DNA from: Bacteroidota bacterium
GTDB lineage: Bacteria > Bacteroidota > Bacteroidia > Palsa-965
Reading direction: 5' to 3'
DNA: 58,293 bases
Assembly: GCA_003153435.1 (NCBI GenBank)
Contig: PLYR01000105.1
Coordinates: 1 to 58,293 of the forward strand
The position numbers were made by a program, and so were the translations under genes. This document shows, one piece after another, positions 16,606-25,923 of the stretch. Within the stretch, counting starts at the first letter, position 1, and each line of letters starts with the position of its first letter. Under the pieces are notes generated by a model, which did not search any database, was not told the origin of the DNA, and saw nothing but the letters and a program-made list of their open reading frames with translations.

Positions 16606-17085
16606 TCAAAGTTTCCCGATCAGGTGGGCCAGCTGTTCAAGATAATGCTGATCGACTTCATCAAAATCACTTAGCTCTTCACTGTCTACATCTAGGACCA
16701 TTTCCATCTGGCCTGCTTTATTAAAAACAGGAACAACAATTTCCGATTTAGACAAGGAACTGCAGGCGATATGACCCGGGAACTGCTCTACATCTTTGAC
16801 GATCACTGTTTTCCCAATAGAAAAAGAATAACCGCAAACTCCTTTGCCTTTTCCTATGCGGGTACAGGCAACAGGTCCCTGAAATGGACCAAGTACAAGC
16901 TCCTCCCCTCTCACAAAATATACTCCAACCCAAAAAAAACCGAGGCCAAACCTGAGTGCAGCAACGATATTAGAGATATTAGCAATACGATCGGTCTCCC
17001 CCTCTACCAATGCCATTATCTGGGGCAGCAGAGATTCGTATTTTTCTTTTCGGGATGAGCCTTGTACGTTCAGCGATTCAGCCAT
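16606..17085 (-). CDS. msrC: Free methionine-(R)-sulfoxide reductase (GAF domain)
   Basis: Reduces free L-methionine-(R)-sulfoxide with thioredoxin as electron source. It protects the methionine pool in the cytoplasm from oxidation. The 159 aa form one GAF domain. The family's three catalytic or resolving cysteines are in place: Cys74 in GPVACTRI, Cys84 in GKGVCGYSF and Cys108 in GHIACSS. The conserved SEIVVP and LDVDSEE follow. First gene of a three-gene minus-strand run with the Ig-like lipoprotein and trpS; divergent from the SDR gene. Confidence 0.93.
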   Translation of the reverse strand: MAESLNVQGSSRKEKYESLLPQIMALVEGETDRIANISNIVAALRFGLGFFWVGVYFVRGEELVLGPFQGPVACTRIGKGKGVCGYSFSIGKTVIVKDVEQFPGHIACSSLSKSEIVVPVFNKAGQMEMVLDVDSEELSDFDEVDQHYLEQLAHLIGKL

Positions 17086-17226
17086 AATCAGGATATACTA
17101 CAAAGATGCAAAATTTTGTTGGCACTCCTGCCAATCTTCAACAGGGCCAACCGGCAGAGTCCTAAGCAAGAACTGTGCAATTTCTTGCTTTTTCCGTATC
17201 TTGCGCGCCTCTTAATCCAAATTTCT

Positions 17227-18210
17227 ATGAAAGTTCTGCTGACCGGTGCCGATGGCTTTCTCGGTAGTAATATTACCCGTGAATTAATTTTACAAGGATA
17301 TGAGGTGCGGGTGCTTGTGGTGCCCGGACGACAAACGATTACCCTTGATGGATTGAAAATTGAACGTTTTGAAGGGAACCTCCTTCAGGAAGAGGATGTA
17401 ATTAAAGCAGCTTCAGGATGTGATATGGTTATTCATGCCGCTGCCAGTACCAGTGTATGGCCAACCCGGAATGATCTGGTCAACAAGGTTAATATTGGAG
17501 GAACAGCCAATATCATACGAGCGGTCCGCGAACATAAAATAAGAAGACTTGTTTATGTAGGCAGTGCCAGCTCTTTTGGTTTTGGAAGCAAGGAAAAACC
17601 AGGTGATGAATCCAGGCCTTATCTGTCCGGGAAATACCATCTGGATTATGTTGATTCTAAGTATCGTGCCCAACAGCTCATTCTGGAGGCAGTAAAGAAT
17701 GAAAATCTTCCAGCAGTAGTAGTCAATCCCTGTTTCATGTTCGGGCCTTATGACTCTCATCCCAGTTCCGGAGCTATGATTGTTGCCGTTTGCAAGGGAA
17801 AGGTTCCAGGCTTTAGCAACGGAGGACGAAACTATATTTATGTAAAAGATGTGGCAAAAGGCGTTGTGAATGCTCTCCGTAAAGGGAAGATCGGAGAATG
17901 TTATATCCTGGGCAATGCAAACCTGACTTATCAGGAAATTTTCAATCTTATTGCTACAACCACTGGAAGTAAAGTCCCAACCCTGAAGATCCCATCTGTT
18001 CTAACCAAGGCCTATGGATGGATTAATTCAATGCTGGGTAAGATTAGTGGCAAAGCCCCTGTGTTAAGTCTGAACCTGGCTAAGATTGCCTGTGATGAAC
18101 ATTACTATAACCCATCCCGAGCTATCCGTGAACTTGACCTGCCTCAGACTCCTATTTCTGTGGCCGTTAAAGATGCCTTTGAATGGCTCAAAGCGCATCA
18201 ATACGTATAG
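17227..18210 (+). CDS. NAD(P)-dependent epimerase/dehydratase, dihydroflavonol reductase-like (extended SDR)
   Basis: A 327-aa Rossmann-fold oxidoreductase. The start at 17227 gives MKVLLTGADGFLGSN with the nucleotide motif GxxGxxG at 7-13. The frame is open 165 nt further up, but that stretch overlaps the msrC promoter region and is not family-like. The catalytic YVDSK (YxxxK) and an upstream Ser in VGSASSFGFG are present. The overall pattern (HAAAST, VNPCFMFGPYD, YIYVKDVAKGVVNAL) is that of dihydroflavonol-4-reductase-like and hopanoid- or sterol-type SDRs; I cannot name the substrate. TATCTTGC at 17197-17204 is a promoter candidate. It is convergent with sucB, 24 nt away. Confidence 0.85.
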   Translation: MKVLLTGADGFLGSNITRELILQGYEVRVLVVPGRQTITLDGLKIERFEGNLLQEEDVIKAASGCDMVIHAAASTSVWPTRNDLVNKVNIGGTANIIRAVREHKIRRLVYVGSASSFGFGSKEKPGDESRPYLSGKYHLDYVDSKYRAQQLILEAVKNENLPAVVVNPCFMFGPYDSHPSSGAMIVAVCKGKVPGFSNGGRNYIYVKDVAKGVVNALRKGKIGECYILGNANLTYQEIFNLIATTTGSKVPTLKIPSVLTKAYGWINSMLGKISGKAPVLSLNLAKIACDEHYYNPSRAIRELDLPQTPISVAVKDAFEWLKAHQYV

Positions 18211-18234
18211 ACCTGTTCTCCCAAAAAGAAAATA

Positions 18235-19473
18235 TTACAACCCAAGAAGTAAATCATTCGGATCCTTTCCACCGAAAAGCATCCTGACCGGATTTTCACA
18301 AAGCTCTTTCACTTTCACAAGGAAGCCAACAGATTCTCTTCCGTCTATGACCCTGTGATCGTAAGAAAGTGCAATATACATCATAGGCCGGATGACCACC
18401 TGCCCGTTGATTGCCACCGGGCGGTCTACCACATTATGCATCCCCAGGATGGCGCTCTGTGGAGGATTGATAATCGGAGTAGACATGAGGGAGCCAAACA
18501 CCCCGCCGTTAGTGATGGTAAAAGTGCCGCCCTCCATATCCTTTATCTCTATTTTATTATCCCTTGCTTTGAGTGCAAGGCCTTTGATGCCTGCTTCAAT
18601 TTCAGCGAGAGACATGGATTCTGCATTCCGGAGTACCGGGACCACCAATCCTTTAGGCGCACTTACGGCGATACCGATGTCACAATACTTATAATAGACC
18701 AGGTCATCTCCATCAATCATTGCATTGACGGCAGGAAAATGATACAGCGCTTCCGTAACCGCTTTTGTAAAGAAACTCATGAAGCCTAGATTGGTTCCAT
18801 ATTGTTCTTTAAACCGATCCTTGTATTTTGCTCGGATCGCATAAATCTGACTCATATCCACCTCGTTGAATGTTGTCAGCATGGCGGTGGTGTTCTTAAC
18901 AGAAACCAATCTTTGTCCAAGCTTCTTTCTAAGTGGGGTCATTTTTTTACGGTCTTCCTCCCGGGTTCCACTCCATGTATTCAGTGAGCCTCCGTCAAAA
19001 CCCTTACTCAATGTTTCCAACACATCCCCCTTTGTAATTCTTCCCTCTTTTCCGCTTCCTTTAATCTTTCCGGGTTGTATTTTTTGCTCTTCCATTATTT
19101 TCTTCGCTGCCGGAGAAGGAAGACCCTCCGTATAATTCTTTACAGAAAGCACTTCCGTTTCTTTCTTCTGCTGCACCGGAGCTGATTTAATTTCAGAGGC
19201 TTGCTTAACAACAGTCTTTTTAGATTCTCCCTTAACGGAATTATCTACAGAGCAAACAACCTGACCCACTTTCACTGTGGTACCTTCCGGGACCACTATT
19301 TTAATCGCTCCGCTATCTTCAGCATTAATTGTCAATGTAGCTTTATCTGATTCAATTTCTGCCAACTCCTGATCTTTGGAAACATATTCACCATCCTTTA
19401 CAAGCCACTTTGAAATAATTACCTCTGTAATTGATTCACCCGGGCTGGGCACTTTGAGTTCTATGACTGCCAT
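18235..19473 (-). CDS. sucB: Dihydrolipoyllysine-residue succinyltransferase (E2 of 2-oxoglutarate dehydrogenase)
   Basis: Core of the 2-oxoglutarate dehydrogenase complex of the TCA cycle; it moves the succinyl group from lipoamide to CoA. Domains of the 412 aa: a lipoyl domain (1-80) with the modified Lys44 in EIESDKATL, a flexible Lys/Ala/Glu-rich linker, an E1/E3-binding domain near 115-150 ([25 protein letters not shown]), and the catalytic domain. The last ends with [11 protein letters not shown], in which His373 and Asp377 are the catalytic pair. It follows sucA by 21 nt, so E1 and E2 are co-transcribed. The E3 gene is not in the window. Confidence 0.97.
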   Translation of the reverse strand: MAVIELKVPSPGESITEVIISKWLVKDGEYVSKDQELAEIESDKATLTINAEDSGAIKIVVPEGTTVKVGQVVCSVDNSVKGESKKTVVKQASEIKSAPVQQKKETEVLSVKNYTEGLPSPAAKKIMEEQKIQPGKIKGSGKEGRITKGDVLETLSKGFDGGSLNTWSGTREEDRKKMTPLRKKLGQRLVSVKNTTAMLTTFNEVDMSQIYAIRAKYKDRFKEQYGTNLGFMSFFTKAVTEALYHFPAVNAMIDGDDLVYYKYCDIGIAVSAPKGLVVPVLRNAESMSLAEIEAGIKGLALKARDNKIEIKDMEGGTFTITNGGVFGSLMSTPIINPPQSAILGMHNVVDRPVAINGQVVIRPMMYIALSYDHRVIDGRESVGFLVKVKELCENPVRMLFGGKDPNDLLLGL

Positions 19474-19494
19474 GATTTCTTTTCGGTATTTGAC

Positions 19495-22233
19495 TTATTT
19501 AACCAGTGTTTTTTCAAATAATTGATCCACTATTGCCTGTTGTTGCTGTGCATGAGCTTTACTGAATCCAGTTGCCGGACTCGCGCTTTCATGCCTGCCA
19601 AGATAGCGCAACCGGATGCTGGAAGTGGACTCATGCGCCATAAACGTACGTAGCATAAACCACCATGCACCCATATTTTCAGGTTCTTCCTGCACCCAGT
19701 AATACTCCTTCACATTTTTATACTTTTCGAGAATAGCCGCCACCTGTTTTTCAGGGAATGGATAAAGTTGTTCCAGACGAATGAGAGCAACATCTTCTGA
19801 ATTATTCTTCTGCCGGTTTTCCAGAAGGTCGTAATATATTTTACCCGAACAGAAAGCCAGTCTGGTGACGGTCTTGCTCTTCGCAGTTGCATCATCCATC
19901 ACTTCCTGAAAACTTCCCTGAGTAAAATCTTTTAAAGATGATACGCAGGACGGATAACGAAGGAGTTTTTTAGGTGTGAAGCAGATCAGGGGTTTCCGGA
20001 ATGACCGTTTCATCTGTCTTCTTAATGCATGGAACTGGTTGGCCGGCGTGGTTGCATTGATGAGCTGCATATTATTCTCCGCACATTGCTGCAAAAATCG
20101 CTCAATCCGGGCGCTTGAATGCTCCGGTCCCTGTCCTTCATATCCATGCGGAAGGAGCAATACCAAGCCATTCATCCTTCTCCATTTGTATTCAGAACAG
20201 GTAATAAACTGGTCCACCATAATCTGAGCCCCATTGAAGAAATCACCGAATTGAGCTTCCCAGATGGTCAGTGTATTTGGAGTAGTGAGTGCATAGCCAT
20301 ATTCGAAACCGAGCACTCCATACTCGCTCAGCAGAGAATTATAAATAGAAAGTTTGCCTTTAGCATTGAAATTATTGAGCGGGACATATTCCTCTTCAGA
20401 ATCTTCGAATTTCACAACCGCATGCCGGTGCGAAAAGGTTCCTCTTTCAACATCCTGCCCGCTGAAACGTACATCATGCCCTTCCTGCATTAAGGTTGCA
20501 TAAGCCATCAGTTCTCCCATGGCCCAATCATAAGAATCTTTCTCAATCATGGATACACGCTCCTTGAATATATTCTGGATCTTATTGAAAAACTTTTTAT
20601 CTGAAGGCAGTGAGGCAATCTTTCCGGCTATCTCTAGGAACAGCTTGGATGCCACAGCAGTATCGGGGCTATTCTGAAAATCCTCCGGTCCGGACATCCT
20701 GATTCCTTTCCAGGGTCCTTCCAGGAAAGAGGCGACTTTTGCCTTTTCAACCTGCTTAGCTTCATCCAGTTTATTCTGAAGCATTTGTTTGATATCTGCT
20801 TCCATGGTTTTCCCGAACTCTTCTGTAACAGATCCTTCAGCGACCAGCTGATTCATATAAATTTCCCGGGCATTCGGATGGGTGGCAATAGCTTTGTACA
20901 AAAGTGGTTGTGTAAAGCGGGGTTCATCCCCTTCATTATGTCCGTATTTCCGGAAACAGAGAACATCGATAAACACATCCCGGTGAAACTTCTGCCGGAA
21001 TTCCATGGCAAGCCGGGCAACAAATACACATGCCTCCACATCATCACCATTCACATGAAACACCGGGGCAAGAACTACTTTCGCTACATCTGTACAATAC
21101 GTGCTTGATCTGCCGTCGAGATAATTCGTAGTAAATCCAACCTGATTATTGATCACCAGGTGAATGGTACCTCCGGTTTTGAATCCATCGAGCTGAGACA
21201 TTTGTAATACCTCATAACAAATCCCCTGTCCTGCCAAGGCTGCATCTCCATGAATAAGAATAGGGCAAGCTTTATTATTATCACCTCCATGCCCGATATC
21301 AATTTTAGCTCTAACAATCCCTTCAACAACAGGATTAACCGCTTCCAGGTGAGAAGGGTTAGCAGTGAGACTGATATGCACTTTCTTACCGGTACCCGTA
21401 ACAAGGTCGGAGGAATAACCCATATGATATTTTACATCTCCATCGAAAAGTGAATCTTCAGACAAACGCCCTTCAAACTCTGTAAAAATGTCTTTATGTG
21501 TTTTATTCAGCACATTGGCCAGAACATTCAATCTGCCTCTATGGGCCATCCCTATAACAAAATCCTGGATCCCGAGTTCAGCACCACTTTCGCAGAAGGC
21601 ATGCAGGGTTGGGATAGCTGTTTCTCCTCCTTCCAGAGAAAATCGTTTTTGGCCGACAAACTTTGTATGCAGGAAATTTTCGAAAAAAACCGCCTGACTC
21701 AGCTTTTCCAGGATTTCTTTCTTTTCTCCTACCGTATAATGAGGAGTATTTTGACTTAGTTCCATCTTCTGCTGCAGCCAGTCCAATACATCCGGCGTAC
21801 GGATATACATATATTCAGCTCCAATAGATTTGCAGTAGGTTTGCTTCAGGTGCGCAACTATTTCAGAGAGCTTTGCGGGTCCTATTCCAATTTCGGTACC
21901 AGCTTGAAACACCACTTCCAGATCCGATTGTTCAAGTCCAAAGTTTTCAATATCAAGCGTGGGAGTATAGGACCTTCTTTTCCGCACCGGATTTGTTTCA
22001 GTGAATAGGTGAGCCCGGGAACGATAACCATTAATAAGATTGATAACAGAAAATTCCTTTCTTACATTCACCGGCACTTCAACACTTCCCTGATAATTCT
22101 TCTGGGCAAATTCAAATCCCTGAAAGAATTCCCTCCAGCTCTCTTCCACCAAAGAAGGGTCCTTTATAAATTGTTCGTAGTTAAATTCAAGGGCCGAAAG
22201 ATCCCCATTGCCCAGGTATGAAAATTTGTCCAT
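19495..22233 (-). CDS. sucA: 2-oxoglutarate dehydrogenase E1 component
   Basis: Thiamine diphosphate enzyme that decarboxylates 2-oxoglutarate and passes the succinyl group to the lipoyl arm of SucB. The 912 aa are full length. The N-terminal helix (YLGNGDLSALEFNYEQFIKDPSLVEESW-like, split here) is the usual E2-interaction segment. The substrate His motif GMAHRGRLNVL, the ThDP motif HGDAALAGQG to INNQVGFTT, and the C-terminal LLPHGYEGQGPEHSS and EEPENMGAW are all intact. A TAAATTTG element lies 20 nt upstream of the start. SucB follows at 21 nt. Confidence 0.97.
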   Translation of the reverse strand: MDKFSYLGNGDLSALEFNYEQFIKDPSLVEESWREFFQGFEFAQKNYQGSVEVPVNVRKEFSVINLINGYRSRAHLFTETNPVRKRRSYTPTLDIENFGLEQSDLEVVFQAGTEIGIGPAKLSEIVAHLKQTYCKSIGAEYMYIRTPDVLDWLQQKMELSQNTPHYTVGEKKEILEKLSQAVFFENFLHTKFVGQKRFSLEGGETAIPTLHAFCESGAELGIQDFVIGMAHRGRLNVLANVLNKTHKDIFTEFEGRLSEDSLFDGDVKYHMGYSSDLVTGTGKKVHISLTANPSHLEAVNPVVEGIVRAKIDIGHGGDNNKACPILIHGDAALAGQGICYEVLQMSQLDGFKTGGTIHLVINNQVGFTTNYLDGRSSTYCTDVAKVVLAPVFHVNGDDVEACVFVARLAMEFRQKFHRDVFIDVLCFRKYGHNEGDEPRFTQPLLYKAIATHPNAREIYMNQLVAEGSVTEEFGKTMEADIKQMLQNKLDEAKQVEKAKVASFLEGPWKGIRMSGPEDFQNSPDTAVASKLFLEIAGKIASLPSDKKFFNKIQNIFKERVSMIEKDSYDWAMGELMAYATLMQEGHDVRFSGQDVERGTFSHRHAVVKFEDSEEEYVPLNNFNAKGKLSIYNSLLSEYGVLGFEYGYALTTPNTLTIWEAQFGDFFNGAQIMVDQFITCSEYKWRRMNGLVLLLPHGYEGQGPEHSSARIERFLQQCAENNMQLINATTPANQFHALRRQMKRSFRKPLICFTPKKLLRYPSCVSSLKDFTQGSFQEVMDDATAKSKTVTRLAFCSGKIYYDLLENRQKNNSEDVALIRLEQLYPFPEKQVAAILEKYKNVKEYYWVQEEPENMGAWWFMLRTFMAHESTSSIRLRYLGRHESASPATGFSKAHAQQQQAIVDQLFEKTLVK

Positions 22234-22252
22234 GTGTGTCGTATTCGAACCA

Positions 22253-22260
22253 CAAATTTA
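22253..22260 (-). promoter_or_regulatory. Promoter (-7 element) of sucAB
   Basis: TAAATTTG on the minus strand matches TAnnTTTG exactly and lies 20 nt before the sucA ATG. No clear TTG is found 19-21 nt upstream. The predicted 5' untranslated region is under 20 nt. Confidence 0.5.
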
Positions 22261-22328
22261 CTAAATAACGGGATGCGAAAAGGCATTTGACAAAAGGCTG
22301 TCAAGGGGAATAAAGCCCTGTTACACAA

Positions 22329-22682
22329 TCATTTGAAACCGTTTCTCCAGACTACTTTTTGGAGTTCGCGTTTTAAGATTAGATCTGTTACCACTGCTGA
22401 AAAAGGTTCGGAGGTATTTTCACGTACCGCTTTTTGGACTTGCTCCTCACTGAGATCTATCCGATAGAGGATTCCGAGGAATTTTGCCTGATTTGAATGA
22501 AGTAACTTTTCAAGATTCGGGTGTATCTGTTCAAAAAGCTCCTCATAGGCCGAATAACTATTACCCGAAAACCGAACTTCAAGTCCAAACATATCAAAAT
22601 CTTTAATCACCTGCTCCGCAACCTGCCGGATAATTTCCAGCTTATTAATGTAAGAAGCCAGGTTTTGATTTCCTTCTTTCAT
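22329..22682 (-). CDS. Small conserved-looking protein of unknown function
   Basis: A 117-aa soluble, probably helical protein with no signal peptide, membrane segment or cysteine. It has alternating Leu/Ile heptad-like spacing (YINKLEIIRQVAEQVIKDF) and a C-terminal ILYRIDLSEEQVQKAV helix. Starting at 22682 it lies 19 nt after the [2Fe-2S] protein gene on the same strand and is the last gene of that run. Codon use looks like its neighbours, so I take it as real. I do not recognise the family and give no function. Confidence 0.65.
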   Translation of the reverse strand: MKEGNQNLASYINKLEIIRQVAEQVIKDFDMFGLEVRFSGNSYSAYEELFEQIHPNLEKLLHSNQAKFLGILYRIDLSEEQVQKAVRENTSEPFSAVVTDLILKRELQKVVWRNGFK

Positions 22683-22701
22683 CCAGTGCCGTAGAAATGG
22701 T

Positions 22702-23022
22702 TTAATATTTTGATTTATCCAGGAGCAATCGCGCTACCGGACGGTTATGAATAATATGCTCTTCTATGATTTCATCGACATCACTTTCCTCAACACCCAC
22801 ATAAAAGACCCCTTCGGGGTATACCACCACCGTCTGACCGAAATCACAAATATCCAGACAACCGGATTTCTGAGCTCTTACCTTTATTGTCAATTCTTTT
22901 TCCTTCAGCTTTTTTTTGAAAGCATCAACGATTATCATTCCATGCACTTCTCCGCAACTTTGGCGGGTTGCGGTTGGAGCACGCTGATTAGTACAGATAA
23001 AAATATGCTTGTCGTATTTCAT
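22702..23022 (-). CDS. Thioredoxin-like [2Fe-2S] ferredoxin
   Basis: A 106-aa electron carrier of the thioredoxin-fold ferredoxin type, the same fold as NuoE. Four cysteines are spaced as in that family: Cys10 (HIFICTNQR), Cys23 (RQSCGEV), Cys55 and Cys59 (KSGCLDICDFG). The VVVYPEGVFYVGV strand and the DVDEIIEEHI helix complete the fold. The redox partner is unknown. It sits 46 nt after the polyprenyl synthase gene and 19 nt before the small unknown gene. Confidence 0.9.
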   Translation of the reverse strand: MKYDKHIFICTNQRAPTATRQSCGEVHGMIIVDAFKKKLKEKELTIKVRAQKSGCLDICDFGQTVVVYPEGVFYVGVEESDVDEIIEEHIIHNRPVARLLLDKSKY

Positions 23023-23068
23023 TTTTATGGACGATGGGGGTTAATTGTAATTATTTCTCCTTTAGGAA

Positions 23069-24049
23069 TTACATCTCCCTATTCATCAGGCTTTTTGCAA
23101 GAGCCTGAAGGGATGACTTTTTATCGGAATTGGTATGTATTTTATCCAGCTCCGAAATAGCCTTCAGATAATACTGCCGGCATTCCTCCTCTGCAACAGG
23201 CCGGATATTCAAGTAATCATAGATAGAAGTAATCGCCTTCACTTTTTCGATGGGATTAAACTCAGGAGCATGAATCCATTGAAGCAGTTCTTCCTTCTTA
23301 TAGGGCATCCTTTCGGCAAGCTCCATCGCTTTCAGAAGCAGGAAGGTCTTTTTGTTTGAAATAATATCTCCTCCCGTTCGCTTTCCAAACTGAGCGGCAT
23401 CCCCATAAACATCGAGTATATCATCCTGAAGCTGAAATGCAATACCCATATTTCTTCCAAACTCATAAAGATGGCCAGAATCTTCTGCTCCGGCCTTTCC
23501 AATGATAGCACCTATCTGCAGACTTGCAGCAAGCAAAACAGCAGTCTTCTTTTCAATCATCCGGATATAATCGTTGATCGTGACCTTCTCTTTTTTTTCA
23601 AAATTCATATCCAGCTGCTGACCCTCACAAACCATCAATGCTGTTTCATTGAATATTTTGAGCACAACTGGGAGAAACTCAAGCCGGGTCTCTGCAATTT
23701 GCTGATATGCTTTGATGAGCATAGCATCACCGCTTAAGATTGCAATGTTCCCATCCCATTTTTCATGTATCGTAGGCTGGTTTCTGCGGAGTGGGGCTTT
23801 ATCCATAATATCATCATGGATCAGGGAAAAGTTATGGAACAATTCGATACCCAGAGCTGCCGGAAGTGCATCCTCCGGAGGAGCATCAAAAAGATCACAA
23901 GCGATGAGTGTCAATGCAGGTCTCATCCGTTTTCCTCCCAATCCAAGTACATATTGAAGTGGTCTGTAAAGTTCAGGAGGCTGACCGTTCAGTGGTATTT
24001 GCTTTAACCCTTCATCGATCATTTTCTGGAAGACCTGCAACTTATTCAT
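23069..24049 (-). CDS. Polyprenyl diphosphate synthase (trans, FPP/GGPP-type)
   Basis: Head-to-tail isoprenyl transferase that extends allylic diphosphates with isopentenyl diphosphate. The 326 aa hold GGKRMRPAL (38-46), the first aspartate-rich motif HDDIMDKAPLRR (Asp79, Asp80, Asp83), GQQLDMNFE, and the second motif LQDDILDVYGD. The Phe five residues before the first DD is bulky, which in this family often limits chain length to about C15-C20. Product length cannot be fixed from sequence alone. It overlaps neither neighbour and lies 8 nt after the epimerase gene. Confidence 0.92.
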   Translation of the reverse strand: MNKLQVFQKMIDEGLKQIPLNGQPPELYRPLQYVLGLGGKRMRPALTLIACDLFDAPPEDALPAALGIELFHNFSLIHDDIMDKAPLRRNQPTIHEKWDGNIAILSGDAMLIKAYQQIAETRLEFLPVVLKIFNETALMVCEGQQLDMNFEKKEKVTINDYIRMIEKKTAVLLAASLQIGAIIGKAGAEDSGHLYEFGRNMGIAFQLQDDILDVYGDAAQFGKRTGGDIISNKKTFLLLKAMELAERMPYKKEELLQWIHAPEFNPIEKVKAITSIYDYLNIRPVAEEECRQYYLKAISELDKIHTNSDKKSSLQALAKSLMNREM

Positions 24050-24057
24050 GATTCTTC

Positions 24058-25008
24058 TTAAAGGATATATTGCGTATCCAGGAGAATTTTACTAAGACCG
24101 TCTTCGAGGGAAATCAACTCCCGGTTCAACAACTGTTTCATCTTGGTTGTATCCGGGCGTCTTCGGGTCATATCTCCTTCTTTCAATGGGGAGAGGTGGA
24201 TTATTTTAGATTTCGATTTAGTCATCCGGATAATGGTTTTTGCCAAATCAAGAATGGTGGTTTCAATTTCACCTCCGATATTCACCACATCATTCACGAA
24301 CATATTTTCATAAAATGCATTGACAGTAGCCTGTATGTTATCATCTATATAACAGAAGGTGCGAGTCTGGCTTCCGTCACCATATATGGTAAGATCTGCA
24401 TCGCTCATAGCAGCCGCTAAAAAACGGGAAATAACAAAATCCTTGCTTTGCTTAGGCCCGAAGGTGTTGAAAAAACGGAAAATAGTGTAATCAAGTTGAA
24501 ACTCCCGTTCATATGATTTCAGGTATGCTTCACCGACATTTTTTACAATCGCATATGGAAGTCGTGAATTCAAAGGTGTGGTATCCTCATTCTGGGGATA
24601 TTCAACAGGTTCACCATAAACTTCTGAGGAGGAGGAGAAATAGACCCTCTTAACACCTGTGCTCTTGGCAAGGTTTAGAACATACTTGATTCCTGAAATA
24701 TCAGAGAGCACCTTAACCGGGTTATCCAGTGTCCGCTTAACCCCAACAGTTGCCGCATAATGAAACACATAATCGAAAGAATAGGCATAAAATATGCTGG
24801 AGATATCTCTGAATTCATTTACATCACACTTAATAAATTTGATATTCCCTAATGGAGATTTCGGAATTTTTTCAAGTGACCCCGTTTGAAGATTATCTAC
24901 GAGAACTACAAAATTACCAGGGTTCTGAGCCAGCTTTTCGGCCAGACAACTGGGAATAAATCCAGCTCCTCCTGTTACCAATATGCGGGTGTAAGTGTGT
25001 ATGTTCAT
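24058..25008 (-). CDS. Nucleotide-sugar epimerase/decarboxylase-like extended SDR with an altered glycine motif
   Basis: A 316-aa Rossmann-fold protein acting on a nucleotide sugar by similarity to UDP-glucose 4-epimerase and UDP-glucuronate decarboxylase. The NAD-binding loop reads VTGGAGFIPSCLAEKL (11-26). The third Gly of GxxGxxG is Pro19. The catalytic YAIVK (Tyr152, Lys156), SSSSEVYGEP and the GDGSQTRTFCYIDD segment are all normal, so the enzyme looks functional otherwise. It starts 6 nt after rfbA and ends 8 nt before the polyprenyl synthase gene. The substrate cannot be named; involvement in surface polysaccharide synthesis is inferred from rfbA. Confidence 0.85.
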   Translation of the reverse strand: MNIHTYTRILVTGGAGFIPSCLAEKLAQNPGNFVVLVDNLQTGSLEKIPKSPLGNIKFIKCDVNEFRDISSIFYAYSFDYVFHYAATVGVKRTLDNPVKVLSDISGIKYVLNLAKSTGVKRVYFSSSSEVYGEPVEYPQNEDTTPLNSRLPYAIVKNVGEAYLKSYEREFQLDYTIFRFFNTFGPKQSKDFVISRFLAAAMSDADLTIYGDGSQTRTFCYIDDNIQATVNAFYENMFVNDVVNIGGEIETTILDLAKTIIRMTKSKSKIIHLSPLKEGDMTRRRPDTTKMKQLLNRELISLEDGLSKILLDTQYIL

Positions 25009-25014
25009 AAATTC

Positions 25015-25875
25015 TTATTGAGCTAGTTTCATGAGATAGTTTCCATAGCCGCTCTTTAGTAAGGGCTCTGCTAATTTGCGGAGTTGATTTGCATTGATAT
25101 ATCCCATCCGGAATGCAATTTCTTCGATACAACCTATTCCCAACCCCTGTCGCTCTTCAATAACCTGAACAAACTGGCTAGCTTGGGTAAGCGAATCAAA
25201 AGTACCCGTATCGAGCCAGGCCGTTCCTCTGTCGAGAATCCCAACTTTCAATTTCCCTTCCTGCAAATAGTGTTTGTTCACATCCGTGATTTCATATTCC
25301 CCTCGTGCACTCGGCTTCAGGTTTTTCGCTATTTCAACAACTGAATTATCGTAAAAATAAAGTCCCGGAACGGCATAATTGGATTTGGGTTTTGCCGGCT
25401 TTTCCTCGATGGAAATAGCTTTGCCATCTTTATCAAATTCCACGACCCCGTATCGTTCAGGATCAGAAACGTGATAGGCAAATACCACTCCACCTTCCGG
25501 TTGCTGATGTTGCTGAAGAAGTCTTCCAAGACCTCCGCCGTAAAATATATTATCGCCCAGAATTAAAGCAACCTTATCTTTTCCGATAAACTTTTCTCCA
25601 ATCACAAAAGCTTGGGCAAGACCGTTGGGAATCTCCTGAACTGCATATTTAAAAGAACAACCGAGGCTTTTCCCATCTCCAAGCAAACGTTCAAAATTGG
25701 GTAGATCGTGAGGTGTAGAAATAAGAAGTATTTCGCTCACTCCTGCCATCATCAGCACCGACAAGGGGTAATAAATCATGGGTTTGTTGTAAACAGGCAT
25801 CAGCTGCTTACTAACTGCAAGGGTGAGCGGATGAAGGCGTGTGCCTGAACCTCCGGCTAAGATTATTCCTTTCAT
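25015..25875 (-). CDS. rfbA: Glucose-1-phosphate thymidylyltransferase
   Basis: Makes dTDP-glucose from dTTP and glucose-1-phosphate, the first step to dTDP-rhamnose and other dTDP-sugars for surface glycans. The 286 aa start [16 protein letters not shown] with the nucleotide loop at 7-13. They contain [26 protein letters not shown] and EYEITDVN, all typical of RmlA/RfbA. The other rml genes (rfbB, rfbC, rfbD) are not in the window. The gene heads the run rfbA-epimerase-polyprenyl synthase-ferredoxin, with gaps of 6 and 8 nt between the first three. Confidence 0.96.
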   Translation of the reverse strand: MKGIILAGGSGTRLHPLTLAVSKQLMPVYNKPMIYYPLSVLMMAGVSEILLISTPHDLPNFERLLGDGKSLGCSFKYAVQEIPNGLAQAFVIGEKFIGKDKVALILGDNIFYGGGLGRLLQQHQQPEGGVVFAYHVSDPERYGVVEFDKDGKAISIEEKPAKPKSNYAVPGLYFYDNSVVEIAKNLKPSARGEYEITDVNKHYLQEGKLKVGILDRGTAWLDTGTFDSLTQASQFVQVIEERQGLGIGCIEEIAFRMGYINANQLRKLAEPLLKSGYGNYLMKLAQ

Positions 25876-25923
25876 TTAGTTTTTGTGCTTGGGTTCTTAA
25901 GTTGTTAATTTAAAAAATCAAAT

